Positions 47,435 to 57,492 of a stretch of 64,000 bases of DNA are shown here, piece by piece. The notes below the pieces were generated by a model. The model was not told the DNA's origin. It saw nothing but the letters and a program-made list of their open reading frames with translations, and made no database searches. A program made the translations under genes and the position numbers. The stretch's first letter is position 1; every line of letters starts with the position of its first letter. The DNA comes from Burkholderia pseudomultivorans. Lineage in GTDB: Bacteria > Pseudomonadota > Gammaproteobacteria > Burkholderiales > Burkholderiaceae. The stretch spans positions 4,774,001 through 4,838,000 of the forward strand of contig NZ_CP013378.1 in the NCBI RefSeq assembly GCF_001718415.1, read 5' to 3'.

Positions 47435-48490
47435 ATGAACGAAATGCCGGTATCCAAGCGTTTCAACGGGTGGGCGGCGGGGGCGGCCCGCGTTGCGCTG
47501 GCCGCCGCGGTCGCACTCGGCGCGGCGCAGGCGGCGCACGCGAAGACGTCGCTGCTCGTCTACACCGCGCTGGAAGACGAGGCGATGAAGCCCTACAAGG
47601 ACGCATTCGAGAAGGCGAACCCCGACATCGAGATCCGCTGGGTGCGCGACTCGACCGGCTCGGTCACCGCGAAGCTGCTCGCGGAAAAGAACAACCCGCG
47701 CGCCGACGTCGTGCTCGGCCTCGCCGCATCGAGCCTCACGCTGCTCGACCTGCAGGGCATGCTGATGCCGTACGCGCCGAAAGGCTTCGACCAGCTCACG
47801 CGCAAGTACAGCGACGCGAACACGCCGCCGCACTGGGTCGGCATGGACGTATGGGGCGCGACCATCTGCTACAACCGCGTCGTCGGGCAAGCGAAGGGCA
47901 TTCCGAAGCCGACGTCGTGGGAGGACCTGACCAAGCCGGTCTACAAGGGGGCGATCGTGATGCCGAGCCCGGTGTCGTCCGGCACCGGCTACCTCGACGT
48001 GACCGCATGGCTGCAGACCTTCGGCGAAGACAAGGGCTGGAAGTTCATGGATGCGCTGGACAAGAACGTCGCGCAGTACGTGCATTCGGGCTCGAAGCCC
48101 TGCACGCTCGCCGGCACCGGCGAATTCCCGGTCGGCATCTCGTTCGAGTTCCGCGGCCATGAACTGCAGGCGCAGGGTGCGCCGATCGACCTGGTATTCC
48201 CGAAGGAAGGCCTCGGCTGGGACATGGAAGGCACCGCCGTGATGAAGACGACCAGGCAGCCGGAAGCGGCGAAAAAGCTGGCCGACTTCATGGCGAGCAA
48301 GGAGGCGAACGAGATCACCGCGCGCTGGTGGGCGATCGTCGCGTATCCGGGCGTCGCGCGCAAGCTCGCCGGCATTCCCGACAACTACGCGGACCTGCTC
48401 GTGAAGAACGACTTCGTGTGGTCCGCGAAGAACCGCCTGTCGATCCTCGATACCTGGCAGAAGCGCTACGGCGCGAAAACGCAGCAGTAA
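47435..48490 (+). CDS. phnS: 2-Aminoethylphosphonate ABC transporter, substrate-binding protein
   Basis: 351 aa periplasmic binding protein (iron(III)/putrescine-like fold). The signal peptide has a hydrophobic core AARVALAAAVALGAAQAAHA, and the mature protein probably starts near KTSLLVYTALE. Motifs RADVVLGLAASSL and SSGTGYLDVTAWLQTFGE fit the AEP-binding PhnS2 type. AAGGGG 8 nt before the ATG is the likely ribosome-binding site. First gene of the plus-strand phnSTU-phnW-FAD oxidase run, divergent from phnA. Confidence 0.92.
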   Translation: MNEMPVSKRFNGWAAGAARVALAAAVALGAAQAAHAKTSLLVYTALEDEAMKPYKDAFEKANPDIEIRWVRDSTGSVTAKLLAEKNNPRADVVLGLAASSLTLLDLQGMLMPYAPKGFDQLTRKYSDANTPPHWVGMDVWGATICYNRVVGQAKGIPKPTSWEDLTKPVYKGAIVMPSPVSSGTGYLDVTAWLQTFGEDKGWKFMDALDKNVAQYVHSGSKPCTLAGTGEFPVGISFEFRGHELQAQGAPIDLVFPKEGLGWDMEGTAVMKTTRQPEAAKKLADFMASKEANEITARWWAIVAYPGVARKLAGIPDNYADLLVKNDFVWSAKNRLSILDTWQKRYGAKTQQ

Positions 48491-48504
48491 GGCCATGACC
48501 CGCC

Positions 48505-48534
48505 GCGGGGCCGCCGCGCCCCGCTTCCCCTTTT
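48505..48534 (+). terminator. Stem-loop between phnS and phnT (attenuator or mRNA stabiliser)
   Basis: GCGGGGC (48505-48511) pairs with GCCCCGC (48518-48524) over a 6-nt loop, followed by TTCCCCTTTT. The T tract is broken, so partial termination or 3'-end protection that keeps phnS mRNA more abundant than phnT-U is more likely than full termination (inference). Confidence 0.45.
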
Positions 48535-48580
48535 CATCGTCGAATCCGGCCTCGCGGCCGGCCGCAGCACGGAGGCGCGC

Positions 48581-49672
48581 ATGGCACCTTATCTGAGCGT
48601 AGAACGCATCGAGAAGCGGTACAACGACACGCAGGTCCTGAAGGACATCGACCTGAGCGTGATGAAGGGCGAAATGATCTGCTTCCTGGGGCCGTCCGGC
48701 TGCGGGAAGACCACGCTGCTGCGCATCATCGCGGGGCTCGAGACGCAGAACGCCGGCCACATCATGCAGGACGGCCGCGACATCTCGCGGCTGCCGCCGC
48801 AGTTGCGCGACTACGGCATCGTGTTCCAGTCGTACGCGCTGTTCCCGAACCTCACCGTGTACGACAACGTCGCGTACGGGCTGGTCAACCGCAAGATGAA
48901 GCGCGAGGCGATCCACGAGCGCGTGCACACGCTGCTCGCGCTGGTCGGCCTGCCCGACAGCCATCGCAAGCATCCGGGGCAATTGTCCGGCGGCCAGCAG
49001 CAGCGCATCGCGCTGGCGCGCGCGCTCGCGACCTCGCCGGGCCTGCTGCTGCTCGACGAGCCGCTGTCCGCGCTCGACGCGCGCGTGCGCGTGCGGCTGC
49101 GCCAGGAGATCCGCGCGCTGCAGCAGCGGCTCGGCGTGACGACGATCATGGTCACGCACGATCAGGAGGAAGCGCTGTCGATGGCCGACCGCATCGTCGT
49201 GATGAACCACGGCATGATCGAGCAGATCGGCACGCCGCTCGAAATCTACCGGCAGCCGGCGTCGCCGTTCGTCGCGGACTTCATCGGCCGCGTCAACACG
49301 ATTCCCGCCGAAGTCGCGCCCGACGGCACGCTGCGCGCGGGCGAGGTCGGCTTCGACTGCCGGCACGGCAGCGCGCGGCCCGCGCAGGGCGCGTCGGTGT
49401 CGGTCTACGTGCGGCCGGAAGACCTGCGCATCCGCGTGCCGGGCGAAACGGCCGACAACGTGCTCGCGGGCCGCGTCGAGAAGCTCGAATTCCTCGGCGC
49501 GTTCTGCCGCGTGAGCTTTCGCATCGACGGGCTCGACGGCCGCGAAATCGTCGCCGACCTGTCGTATCGCGACGTCGACCGCACCGGCGTATGCGCGGGT
49601 GCGCGCATCGATCTCGCGCTCGATCGCGAGCATGTCCGCGTGTTTCCCGCCGCAAAGGAGCGACTGCAATGA
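48581..49672 (+). CDS. phnT: 2-Aminoethylphosphonate ABC transporter, ATP-binding protein
   Basis: 363 aa. ABC ATPase: Walker [11 protein letters not shown]-loop [10 protein letters not shown], signature [15 protein letters not shown], Walker [14 protein letters not shown]-loop [12 protein letters not shown]-terminal TOBE regulatory domain covers about residues 250-360. Its TGA overlaps the permease ATG as ATGA (49669-49672), so the two are coupled. Confidence 0.94.
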   Translation: MAPYLSVERIEKRYNDTQVLKDIDLSVMKGEMICFLGPSGCGKTTLLRIIAGLETQNAGHIMQDGRDISRLPPQLRDYGIVFQSYALFPNLTVYDNVAYGLVNRKMKREAIHERVHTLLALVGLPDSHRKHPGQLSGGQQQRIALARALATSPGLLLLDEPLSALDARVRVRLRQEIRALQQRLGVTTIMVTHDQEEALSMADRIVVMNHGMIEQIGTPLEIYRQPASPFVADFIGRVNTIPAEVAPDGTLRAGEVGFDCRHGSARPAQGASVSVYVRPEDLRIRVPGETADNVLAGRVEKLEFLGAFCRVSFRIDGLDGREIVADLSYRDVDRTGVCAGARIDLALDREHVRVFPAAKERLQ

Positions 49673-51396
49673 GCGCCGTACTCGCCGAGCGCCGCCGCGG
49701 CGCCTCCGCCCCTGCCGAGGTCCGGCAGATGACCCACTGGCACGACCGTCTCGCGCAGCTCGCACTCGTCGCGATGGCCGCGCTGCTGTCGATGTTCCTG
49801 CTGTTGCCGCTCGCGCTCGTCGTGCAGAAATGCTTCGTCGATGCGGACGGGCATTTCGTCGGCCTGCACAACTTCGTCGCGTATCTCGAGGACAGCGGCG
49901 TGCTGCGCTCGATGCTGCATTCGCTGACGGTCGGCGCGCTGGTCACGTCGATCGTCGTGCCGATGGCGTTCACGTTCGCCTATGCGCTGACGCGCTCGTG
50001 CATGCCGTTCAAGCATGCCGCGCGCACCATCGCGCTGCTGCCGCTGCTCGCGCCGACGTTGCTGTCCGCGGTGTCGTTCATCTACTGGTTCGGCAACGCG
50101 GGGCTGCTCAAGCCGCTGATGCACGGCCATTCGATCTACGGGCTGCCGGGCATCGTGCTGAGCATGGTGTATGCGTCGTTCCCGCACGTGCTGATGATCC
50201 TCGTCACCGCGCTGTCGCTCGCGGACGGACGGCTCTACGAGGCCGCCGCCGCGATGGGCACGAGCCGCACGCGCAAGTTCTTCACGATCACGCTGCCCGG
50301 CGCGAAGTACGGGCTGATCAGCGCGACCATGGTCGCCTTCACGATGTGCATCAACGACTTCGGCGTGCCGGTCGTGATCGGCGGCTCGTACAACGTGCTG
50401 TCGACGGACATCTACAAGCTGATCATCGGCCTGCAGGACTTCAACCGCAGCGCGGTCGTGAGCCTGATGCTGCTGTGCCCGGCGCTGGTCGCGTTCGGCG
50501 TCGACGTCTTCATCCGCCGCCGCCAGCAGTCGCAGCTCGGCGCGCGCTCGACGCCTTACCAGCCCAGGCCGTCGCGCGGCTTCGACTTCGCGATGCTCGC
50601 GTACTGCGCGATCGTGTGCGCGTTCTTCGTCGCGGTGGTCGGCGTGTCGGTGTTCGCGTCGTTCGTGAAGTTCTGGCCGTACCAGATGGCGCTCGGGCTG
50701 CAGCACTACAAGATGGGGCTGATCGGCGCCGGCATCTTCGACGCGTACAAGAACAGCCTGCGGATGGCCGCGACGGTCGCGATCGGCGGCACGGTCGTCG
50801 TGTTCGGCGGCGCCTACCTGATCGAGAAATCGCGCGGCGCACGCTGGCTGCGCGGCTTCATCAGCCTGTGCGCGATCCTGCCGATGGGCGTGCCGGGGCT
50901 CGTGCTCGGCATCAGCTACATCTTCCTGTTCAACGCGCCGGGCAATCCGCTGAACGGGCTGTACGGCTCGCTGTGGCTGCTCGCGATCGTCACGGTCGTC
51001 CACTACTACGCATCGAGCCACCTGACCGCGGTCACCGCGCTCAGGCAGATCGACGGCGAGTTCGAGGCTGTGTCCGCGTCGCTGAAGGTGCCGTTCTACA
51101 AGACCTTCCTGCGCGTCACGGTGCCCGTGTGCCTGCCCGCGATCTTGCTGATCGCACGCTACCTGTTCGTGAACGGGATGACGACCGTATCGGCCGTCGC
51201 GTTCCTCTACTCGCCCGACACGCAGCCCGCATCGGTCGCGATCCTGAACCTCGAAGACGCGGGCCAGATGGGCCCGGCCGCCGCGATGGCGACGCTCGTA
51301 CTCGCCACCTCGTCGTGCACCTGCCTGCTGTTCGCTGCCGTGTCGCATCTGCTGCTGCGCCGCACGCAGGCGTGGCGCACGCCGCATCGTCCTTGA
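49669..51396 (+). CDS. phnU: 2-Aminoethylphosphonate ABC transporter, double-length permease
   Basis: 575 aa with about twelve transmembrane helices: two fused FbpB-like permease halves, each with an EAA loop ([20 protein letters not shown] and [20 protein letters not shown]). One polypeptide thus forms the whole channel, as in the PhnU2-type AEP transporter. The ATG at 49669 overlaps the phnT stop. phnW begins 47 bp downstream. Confidence 0.93.
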   Translation: MSAVLAERRRGASAPAEVRQMTHWHDRLAQLALVAMAALLSMFLLLPLALVVQKCFVDADGHFVGLHNFVAYLEDSGVLRSMLHSLTVGALVTSIVVPMAFTFAYALTRSCMPFKHAARTIALLPLLAPTLLSAVSFIYWFGNAGLLKPLMHGHSIYGLPGIVLSMVYASFPHVLMILVTALSLADGRLYEAAAAMGTSRTRKFFTITLPGAKYGLISATMVAFTMCINDFGVPVVIGGSYNVLSTDIYKLIIGLQDFNRSAVVSLMLLCPALVAFGVDVFIRRRQQSQLGARSTPYQPRPSRGFDFAMLAYCAIVCAFFVAVVGVSVFASFVKFWPYQMALGLQHYKMGLIGAGIFDAYKNSLRMAATVAIGGTVVVFGGAYLIEKSRGARWLRGFISLCAILPMGVPGLVLGISYIFLFNAPGNPLNGLYGSLWLLAIVTVVHYYASSHLTAVTALRQIDGEFEAVSASLKVPFYKTFLRVTVPVCLPAILLIARYLFVNGMTTVSAVAFLYSPDTQPASVAILNLEDAGQMGPAAAMATLVLATSSCTCLLFAAVSHLLLRRTQAWRTPHRP

Positions 51397-51443
51397 TTTC
51401 GCACCGCACGACCCGACGCCCCGACTTCCCCAAAGGAGAAACC

Positions 51444-52571
51444 ATGACGCTCGCCGCTCCCATCCTGCTCACGCCCGGCCCCCTCACCACCTCCGACCGC
51501 ACGCGCGATGCGATGCTGCGCGACTGGGGTTCGTGGGACAGCGACTTCAACGCGATCACCGCGCGGCTGCGCGAACGCATCCTGCAGATCGTGCACGGCG
51601 AAGGCACGCACGAATGCGTGCCGCTGCAGGGCAGCGGCACGTTCTCGGTCGAAGCGGCGATCGGCACGCTGGTGCCGCGCGACGGGCACGTGCTGGTGCC
51701 GAACAACGGCGCGTACTGCCAGCGCATCGCGAAGATCTGCCGCGTGCTCGGCCGCCGGCTGACGACGCTCGACTACCGCGAGGACCGCCGCGTCGATCCG
51801 GCCGACATCGAGCGCGCGCTCGCCGCCGATCCGGGCATCACGCACGTCGCGCTCGTGCACTGCGAGACAGGCACCGGCGTGCTGAACCCGCTGCACGAAG
51901 TCGCGCAGGTCGTCGCGAAGCACGGCCGCGGGTTGATCGTCGACGCGATGAGTTCGTTCGGCGCGATCGAGATCGACGCGCGCCACACGCCGTTCGACGC
52001 GGTGATCGCCGCGTCGGGCAAGTGTCTCGAAGGCGTGCCGGGAATGGGCTTCGTGATCGCGAAGCGCAGCACGCTCGAACGCTGCGAAGGCAACAGCCAC
52101 TCGCTCGCGATGGACCTGTACGACCAGTGGGTCTACATGCAGCGCACGACGCAGTGGCGCTTCACGCCGCCGACGCACGTCGTCGCGGCGCTCGACGCGG
52201 CCATCGCGCAGTACGTCGACGAAGGCGGCCTCGCCGCGCGCGGCGGCCGCTACCAGCGCAACTACCGCGCGCTGATCGACGGCATGCTCGCGCTCGGCTT
52301 TCGCCCGTTCCTCGATCCGGCGATCCAGGCGCCGATCATCGTCACGTTCCATGCGCCGGACGATCCGAACTACGATTTCAAGACGTTTTATCAGGAGGTC
52401 AAAAAGCGCGGCTACATTCTGTATCCGGGCAAGCTGACCGAGGTCGACACGTTCCGCGTCGGCTGTATCGGCCACTTCGGCGAAGCCGGCATTCCGGGCG
52501 CGGTCGCCGCGATCGCCGACACGCTGAAGGCGATGGGCGTGCGGCGCATATCGGCCGAAGCCGCGGCGTGA
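51444..52571 (+). CDS. phnW: 2-Aminoethylphosphonate-pyruvate transaminase
   Basis: 375 aa, class V PLP-dependent aminotransferase. It converts AEP and pyruvate to phosphonoacetaldehyde and alanine. N-terminal [18 protein letters not shown] is characteristic; the PLP Lys is K193 in [12 protein letters not shown], and D168 ([13 protein letters not shown]) contacts the pyridine nitrogen. AAAGGAG lies before the ATG. With PhnY and PhnA it completes the route AEP to acetate plus phosphate; no phnX (phosphonatase) is seen. Confidence 0.96.
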   Translation: MTLAAPILLTPGPLTTSDRTRDAMLRDWGSWDSDFNAITARLRERILQIVHGEGTHECVPLQGSGTFSVEAAIGTLVPRDGHVLVPNNGAYCQRIAKICRVLGRRLTTLDYREDRRVDPADIERALAADPGITHVALVHCETGTGVLNPLHEVAQVVAKHGRGLIVDAMSSFGAIEIDARHTPFDAVIAASGKCLEGVPGMGFVIAKRSTLERCEGNSHSLAMDLYDQWVYMQRTTQWRFTPPTHVVAALDAAIAQYVDEGGLAARGGRYQRNYRALIDGMLALGFRPFLDPAIQAPIIVTFHAPDDPNYDFKTFYQEVKKRGYILYPGKLTEVDTFRVGCIGHFGEAGIPGAVAAIADTLKAMGVRRISAEAAA

Positions 52572-52683
52572 CGCGCGCGACTGCCTGACGACCCGGCCGC
52601 GTGCGCGACGCGCGCGGCCGGCCGCGGTGTGGTTTTTCCGGCCGTGCGCGGCACGGCCACGACCCTTACTGGCAAGACATCCG

Positions 52684-54072
52684 ATGCGACCCTTCTGGAT
52701 CGAACAAGCGCTGTTCAACGACGGCGATCTCGCCCCCGCACTGCAGGGCGCGACGCAGGCCGACGTGTGCATCGTCGGCGGCGGCTTCACCGGGCTCTGG
52801 ACCGCCATCCAGACGAAACGGCAGAACCCCGCGCTCGACATCGCGATCGTCGAGAGCGACCTGTGCGGCGCCGGCGCGAGCGGCCGCAACGGCGGCTGCC
52901 TGCTCACGTGGTCCGCGAAATTCCTGACGCTGCGGCGGCTGTTCGGCGAGGCCGAGGCGATCCGGCTCGTCAAGGCGTCCGAAGCAGCGGTCCAGCACAT
53001 CGCCGATTTCTGCCGCGAACAGGCGATCGACGCCGAGCTGCGGCTCGACGGCACGCTGTACACCGCGACGTCGCGCGCGCAGGTCGGCACGCTCGCGCCG
53101 GTGCTCGACGCGCTCGCGCAGTGCGGCATCCACAGCTACGAGCCGCTGCCGCCGGCGGAAGTGGCGCGCCGCTCGGGCTCCGCGCGCAATCTCGACGGCG
53201 TCTACTCGCCGATCGCCGCGACCGTGCATCCGGGCAAGCTCGTGCGCGGGCTGCGCCGCGTCGCGCTCGCGATGGGCATCCGCATCTACGAACGCACGCC
53301 GATGCTCGACTTCACACCCGGGCAGCCGGCGGTCGTGCGCACGCCGTCCGGCAGCGTGACCGCGAGCCAGCTCGTGTTCGCGATCAATGCGTGGATGGCG
53401 AGCCGCTTCCCGCAGTTCGAACGCACCATCGCGGTCGTGTCGAGCGACATGGTGATCACCGAGAAATGCCCGGCGCTGATCGAGCGCACGGGGCTCGTCG
53501 ACGGCGTGTCGGTGCTCGATTCGCGGATCTTCGTCTACTACTACCGCACGACCGCCGACGGGCGGCTGATGCTTGGCAAGGGCGGCAACACGTTCTCGTG
53601 GCGCAGCCGCGTCGCACCCGTGTTCGACCGGCGCTCGCCGTACGAGGCGCAGCTCACGCAGAGCCTGCGCACGTTCTTTCCGTCGCTTGCCGGCGTGCCG
53701 ATCACCGCGAGCTGGAACGGCCCGTCCGACCGCTCGGTGACGGGCTTCCCGTTCTTCGGCCGACTCGACGGCGCACCGAACGTGTTCTACGGCTTCGGCT
53801 ATTCGGGCAACGGCGTCGGGCCGAGCTACATGGGCGGGCAGATCCTGTCGTCGCTCGTGCTCGGCGTGGACAACGCGTGGACGCGCAGCCCGCTCACGCA
53901 CGGCCCGCTCGGCCATTTCCCGCCGGAGCCGCTGCGCTATGTCGGCGCGCACGTCGTGCGCAACGCGATCCGCCGCAAGGAGCGTGCGGAAGACGAGAAC
54001 CGGCCGCCGGCCGTCGTCGATACATGGCTCGCAAAGTTCGCGAGCGCGGCAGGGAAGGCGGACAAGGCGTAG
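52684..54072 (+). CDS. FAD-dependent amine oxidase-like protein of the AEP cluster (PbfD-like?)
   Basis: 462 aa, DAO (D-amino-acid oxidase) fold. Dinucleotide-binding motif IVGGGFTGLWTAIQ at residues 30-43, with GAGASGRNGGCLLTWSAKF following, and C-terminal FYGFGYSGNGVGPSYMGGQI. Oxidoreductases of this family are known in AEP clusters, where some (PbfD) oxidise N-methyl-AEP or related amines to phosphonoacetaldehyde. That role here is inferred from family and neighbourhood only. It starts 112 bp after phnW and is followed by the convergent GntR regulator. Confidence 0.82.
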   Translation: MRPFWIEQALFNDGDLAPALQGATQADVCIVGGGFTGLWTAIQTKRQNPALDIAIVESDLCGAGASGRNGGCLLTWSAKFLTLRRLFGEAEAIRLVKASEAAVQHIADFCREQAIDAELRLDGTLYTATSRAQVGTLAPVLDALAQCGIHSYEPLPPAEVARRSGSARNLDGVYSPIAATVHPGKLVRGLRRVALAMGIRIYERTPMLDFTPGQPAVVRTPSGSVTASQLVFAINAWMASRFPQFERTIAVVSSDMVITEKCPALIERTGLVDGVSVLDSRIFVYYYRTTADGRLMLGKGGNTFSWRSRVAPVFDRRSPYEAQLTQSLRTFFPSLAGVPITASWNGPSDRSVTGFPFFGRLDGAPNVFYGFGYSGNGVGPSYMGGQILSSLVLGVDNAWTRSPLTHGPLGHFPPEPLRYVGAHVVRNAIRRKERAEDENRPPAVVDTWLAKFASAAGKADKA

Positions 54073-54187
54073 CGGCGCTCGAGTCGCGCACGATCGCGGT
54101 CGCGGAATCAAAAATGGACGCCGTTGAAGCGTCCCTTTTGCGTTGGCCGTGGAATGCGTGGCATGCCGGCGCAGCGGCAGGCCGCGC

Positions 54188-54913
54188 TCAAGCGCGCGTC
54201 TTCTCGCGCGCCGCCTTGCCGGTCGCCGGCAGGCCGTGCTCGTGCGTGCGGCGCATCCGCGCGAGCCCGTGCGCGATGTGCTCGCGCACCAGCGCGACGG
54301 AGGCCTCCTCGTCGCCGCTCGCGAGCGCCTGCACGATCTTGTCGTGTTCGGCGGCCGACACCTTCAGCGCATCCTCCTCGGCCTCGATCGCCGCCTGGCG
54401 CAGCAGCCCGAGCTGGCGTACGAGCCGGCGATAGGTGTCGGTCAGGTGCGTGTTGCCGACGCCGACCACCATCGCATCGTGGAACTGCACGTTCAGCTCG
54501 GTATAGCGCGTGACGTCGTGCGTCTTCGCGGCGTCCTTCATCGACTGGACGATGCCCTTGAGGATCTGCAGCGTGTCCTGCGACATCCGCTTCGCGAGCG
54601 CGCGCACGACCGATTCGTCGAGCATCGCGCGCACCTCGTAGATCTCCTCGGCCTCGCGCAACGGCACGACCCGCACGGTCACGCCGCGGTTCTTCTCGTT
54701 GCGCAGCAGGCCGGCCTGCTCGAGCGCGCGAAACGCCTCGCGCACCGGGCCGCGCGACACGTTCAGCCGGGTCGCGATCTCGACTTCGTTGAGCTTCTCG
54801 CCCGGTGCGTATTCGCCGGACACGATCGCCCGTTCCAGCATGTCCTGGACGATCATCGCGAGCGACTGGCTCTGCAGGAGTTCGATGGCGTTGAGCGCGT
54901 TCGGGGCGGTCAT
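54188..54913 (-). CDS. GntR-family (FadR subfamily) transcriptional regulator of the phn cluster
   Basis: 241 aa. N-terminal winged HTH: GEKLNEVEIATRLNVSRGPV, then REAFRALEQAGLL. C-terminal FCD all-alpha ligand-binding domain (about residues 95-220) with VRAMLDESVVRALA and the metal-ligand-type Asp/His pattern LNVQFHDAMV, SAAEHDKIVQAL and LVREHIAHGL. The ATG at 54913 (MTAPNALNAIEL) gives family length; the in-frame extension beyond it crosses the promoter. The promoter (54974-55002) shares the 10-mer TGTTGACAAT with the phnA promoter, suggesting autoregulation and control of phnA/phnS. Confidence 0.9.
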   Translation of the reverse strand: MTAPNALNAIELLQSQSLAMIVQDMLERAIVSGEYAPGEKLNEVEIATRLNVSRGPVREAFRALEQAGLLRNEKNRGVTVRVVPLREAEEIYEVRAMLDESVVRALAKRMSQDTLQILKGIVQSMKDAAKTHDVTRYTELNVQFHDAMVVGVGNTHLTDTYRRLVRQLGLLRQAAIEAEEDALKVSAAEHDKIVQALASGDEEASVALVREHIAHGLARMRRTHEHGLPATGKAAREKTRA

Positions 54914-54973
54914 GGTCGGGCAGGCAGCAAGGCTGCGGTAGAAAACGAAGGCGCCAGGTCGGCGAATGATCGT

Positions 54974-55002
54974 TGTATACCGTTTTCCCGATAAATTGTC
55001 AA
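54974..55002 (-). promoter_or_regulatory. Sigma70 promoter of the gntR-type gene
   Basis: Minus strand TTGACA (55002-54997), 17-bp spacer, TATACA (54979-54974), about 60 bp upstream of the ATG. The flanks extend to TGTTGACAAT, identical to the phnA -35 region, with the left half of the phn palindrome (TGTnGA) kept and the right half degenerate. Confidence 0.65.
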
Positions 55003-55094
55003 CAGTTTTCAGTTTCCAAAAACCAATTTCGCTTGCCGAAACCCGCGCGGCCGGCGGAACGAATCCCGGCCGGCCGCGCGACACACGCCGTCCG

Positions 55095-57266
55095 TCAGGC
55101 CGGGCGCTTCGCCGGCCCCGGGTCGCTCTGGCTCGGCCGCCCCGTCTCGACGTGGCCCGCGAAACGGCGCACGACCTTGTCGTCGCTGCCGCGCAGCGTG
55201 GTCGCGGTGATCGTCAGGTCGTACCAGCCGTGACTCGACGACAGCGCCCAGTGATCCTCGACGCGCTCGCCCGGCTCGAGCGTGTAGCTGCGCGCCGGCG
55301 CATGGCTGTATGCGTTGTCGACGACCACGCGGCATGCCGCGCCGCCGTGGTTGCGCAGCTGCAGATACACGTGGCGGTTGCGCACGTCGTAGCCGATCTT
55401 CGCGTCGGGGTTCGCATGGCGGCCGTCCGCCGCGAGCCGCGTATTGCCCTGGAACTCGCACAGATAGCCGTTCGGCCCGTATGCGGCGAGATGATAATCG
55501 CCGCCGGCGGCCGACGTGCTCCACGTATCGACGAAGCGATCGTGCGCGGACACCGCATAGCGGCGCGGCGGCGTCGACGGATTGCGGCGGTCGTACACGT
55601 AGAACGCCGCGCCCGCGTCGCCGGTGTTCGCGAAGTCGAGCGACACGGCATCGTTGCGGCCGCTCACGCGGCTGTGCACGAACAGCTCGTACGGCAGCGC
55701 CCGCGCCGGGCGCGTGCCGGGTTCCTGCGCCGGCATCGTCTGCTGCGCAGGCACCTGGTACGCCTGGCCGGCCGTCGCGATGTGCTGCGGCACCGCGAAG
55801 CTGACCGTACGCGTATCGGGCCGCGCGGAGAAGTCGAACGCCGACGTCAGGTCACCGCAGATCGACCGGCGCCATGCGCTGATGTTCGGCTCCTGCACGC
55901 CGAAGCGCGCTTCGAGGAAGCGCAGCACCGACGTGTGGTCGAACGTCTCCGAGCAGACCCAGCCGCCCTTGGTCCACGGCGAGATGATGATGAGCGGCAC
56001 GCGCGGCCCGAGGCCGATCGGCTGGATACCGCCCGGATCGGCGCCCGGCACGAGCGGGCTCATCTCGCCCGGATACTTGTTCAGGTCGAGCAGTTCGTCG
56101 CCGAGGTTCGACAGCAGGTTCGCCGACACGATGCCCTGCCCGCCCACGCCGCTCGTCACCGGCGGCACCGGCGGCACGACGTGGTCGAACAGCCCGTCGT
56201 TCTCGTCGTAGTTCAGGATGAACACCGTCTTCGCCCACACCTCGGGATTCGACGTCAGCGCTTCCAGCACCATGTTGATGTAAAACGCGCCGTCGGTCGG
56301 CGACGCCTGCGGATGCTCGCTGTACTTGTACGGCGCGACGATCCACGACACCTGCGGCAGCCGGTTGGCCTGCACGTCGGCCTTCAGCTCGGCGAGCGTG
56401 TGGTCGGACGCGCCCTTGTCGACGAGCGGGCCGCTCGCGCCTTCCTTCACCTGGAAGCGCTTGAAGAACATCAGCGAGTTGTCGGTGTAGTTGTCGGTCG
56501 GGTCGCCCGGGATGCCGGTGCCGCCCTGGTACACCTTCCAGCTCACCTTCGCGTTCTCCAGACGCTCGGCGTAGGTCGTCCACGTGTAGCCGTTCACGTC
56601 GTCGCGCTCGCCGATGCCGGGGCCGTTCGGCGGATTGCCGTAGACGTTGCGCGAGTCGATCGTGCCGGTCCACAGGTAGATGCGGTTCGGCGCGGTATCC
56701 GCGTGCGCGGAGCAGAAGTACGCATCGCAGATCGTGAAGGCATCGGCCAGCGCGTAGTGGTACGTCAGATCCTGGCGCTTCAGGTAGCCCATCGTCAGCA
56801 CGTCCTGCTTCTGGTTCACCCACTGGTCCCACTGGCCGTTGTTCCAGGCGAGGTGGCCGCTGCTCCAGCCGTGGTTGGTGCCAGGCTGGAACTCGGTGGT
56901 CTGCTTCGGATCGAGGTAGAACGGCAGCACGTACGGCGCGGACGGATCGAGGCCGCGCGAATGGTAGTTCTTCGTGAAGGTCGACGCCGGCGGCTGCTGC
57001 CAGACCGGCGCGCCGTTCGGCAGCAGGTGCGGACGCGGGTCGTTGAAGCCGCGCACGCCGCGCAGCCCGCCGAAGTAGTGATCGAACGAGCGGTTTTCCT
57101 GCATGAAGATCACGACGTGCTCCACGTCGCGGATCGTGCCGGTGCGGTAGGCGGCCGGCATCGCCAGCGCCTTGCGGATCGCGGGCGGAAAGCCGGCATA
57201 GGCGGCCATTGCGCCGGCCGACTGGGCGGCGAGGCGCAGGAAATCGCGTCGATTGGTCGAGGACAT
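55095..57266 (-). CDS. plcN: Tat-exported phospholipase C (phosphocholine-preferring, PlcN type)
   Basis: 723 aa. A twin-arginine signal NRRDFLRLAAQSAGAMAAYA begins at residue 5. The phosphoesterase domain (to about residue 510) has VVIFMQENRSFDHYFG, FCSAHADTAPNR and LNYDENDGLFDHVVPP, the metal and nucleophile regions of acid phosphatase/PLC enzymes. Two C-terminal DUF756 domains follow (about 530-715). It releases phosphocholine or phosphoethanolamine from phospholipids. The substrate preference (plcN versus plcH) is not certain. It lies 181 bp upstream (in coordinate order, to the right) of the GntR gene and may share its phosphorus theme. Confidence 0.9.
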   Translation of the reverse strand: MSSTNRRDFLRLAAQSAGAMAAYAGFPPAIRKALAMPAAYRTGTIRDVEHVVIFMQENRSFDHYFGGLRGVRGFNDPRPHLLPNGAPVWQQPPASTFTKNYHSRGLDPSAPYVLPFYLDPKQTTEFQPGTNHGWSSGHLAWNNGQWDQWVNQKQDVLTMGYLKRQDLTYHYALADAFTICDAYFCSAHADTAPNRIYLWTGTIDSRNVYGNPPNGPGIGERDDVNGYTWTTYAERLENAKVSWKVYQGGTGIPGDPTDNYTDNSLMFFKRFQVKEGASGPLVDKGASDHTLAELKADVQANRLPQVSWIVAPYKYSEHPQASPTDGAFYINMVLEALTSNPEVWAKTVFILNYDENDGLFDHVVPPVPPVTSGVGGQGIVSANLLSNLGDELLDLNKYPGEMSPLVPGADPGGIQPIGLGPRVPLIIISPWTKGGWVCSETFDHTSVLRFLEARFGVQEPNISAWRRSICGDLTSAFDFSARPDTRTVSFAVPQHIATAGQAYQVPAQQTMPAQEPGTRPARALPYELFVHSRVSGRNDAVSLDFANTGDAGAAFYVYDRRNPSTPPRRYAVSAHDRFVDTWSTSAAGGDYHLAAYGPNGYLCEFQGNTRLAADGRHANPDAKIGYDVRNRHVYLQLRNHGGAACRVVVDNAYSHAPARSYTLEPGERVEDHWALSSSHGWYDLTITATTLRGSDDKVVRRFAGHVETGRPSQSDPGPAKRPA

Positions 57267-57492
57267 AGGGGGAAAATCCTGTTGTCGGAGGAATGAAGCG
57301 CCGGTCGAGCGGGGCCGGCGGCCGGTTTGCCGTTATTAGTCCGCACCGGCATGTCCCGGCCGTGACCGGTTCCAGCAGGTTTCTTGCGGTCATCCCCAGC
57401 TTTTTTTCGAAGCGGCGCACGATGCGCCTTTCATGCGGCCGACACATGCGTGCGTTAGGCTGACGCGCTCGAGAGGGGGAAGAGGACGAGCC

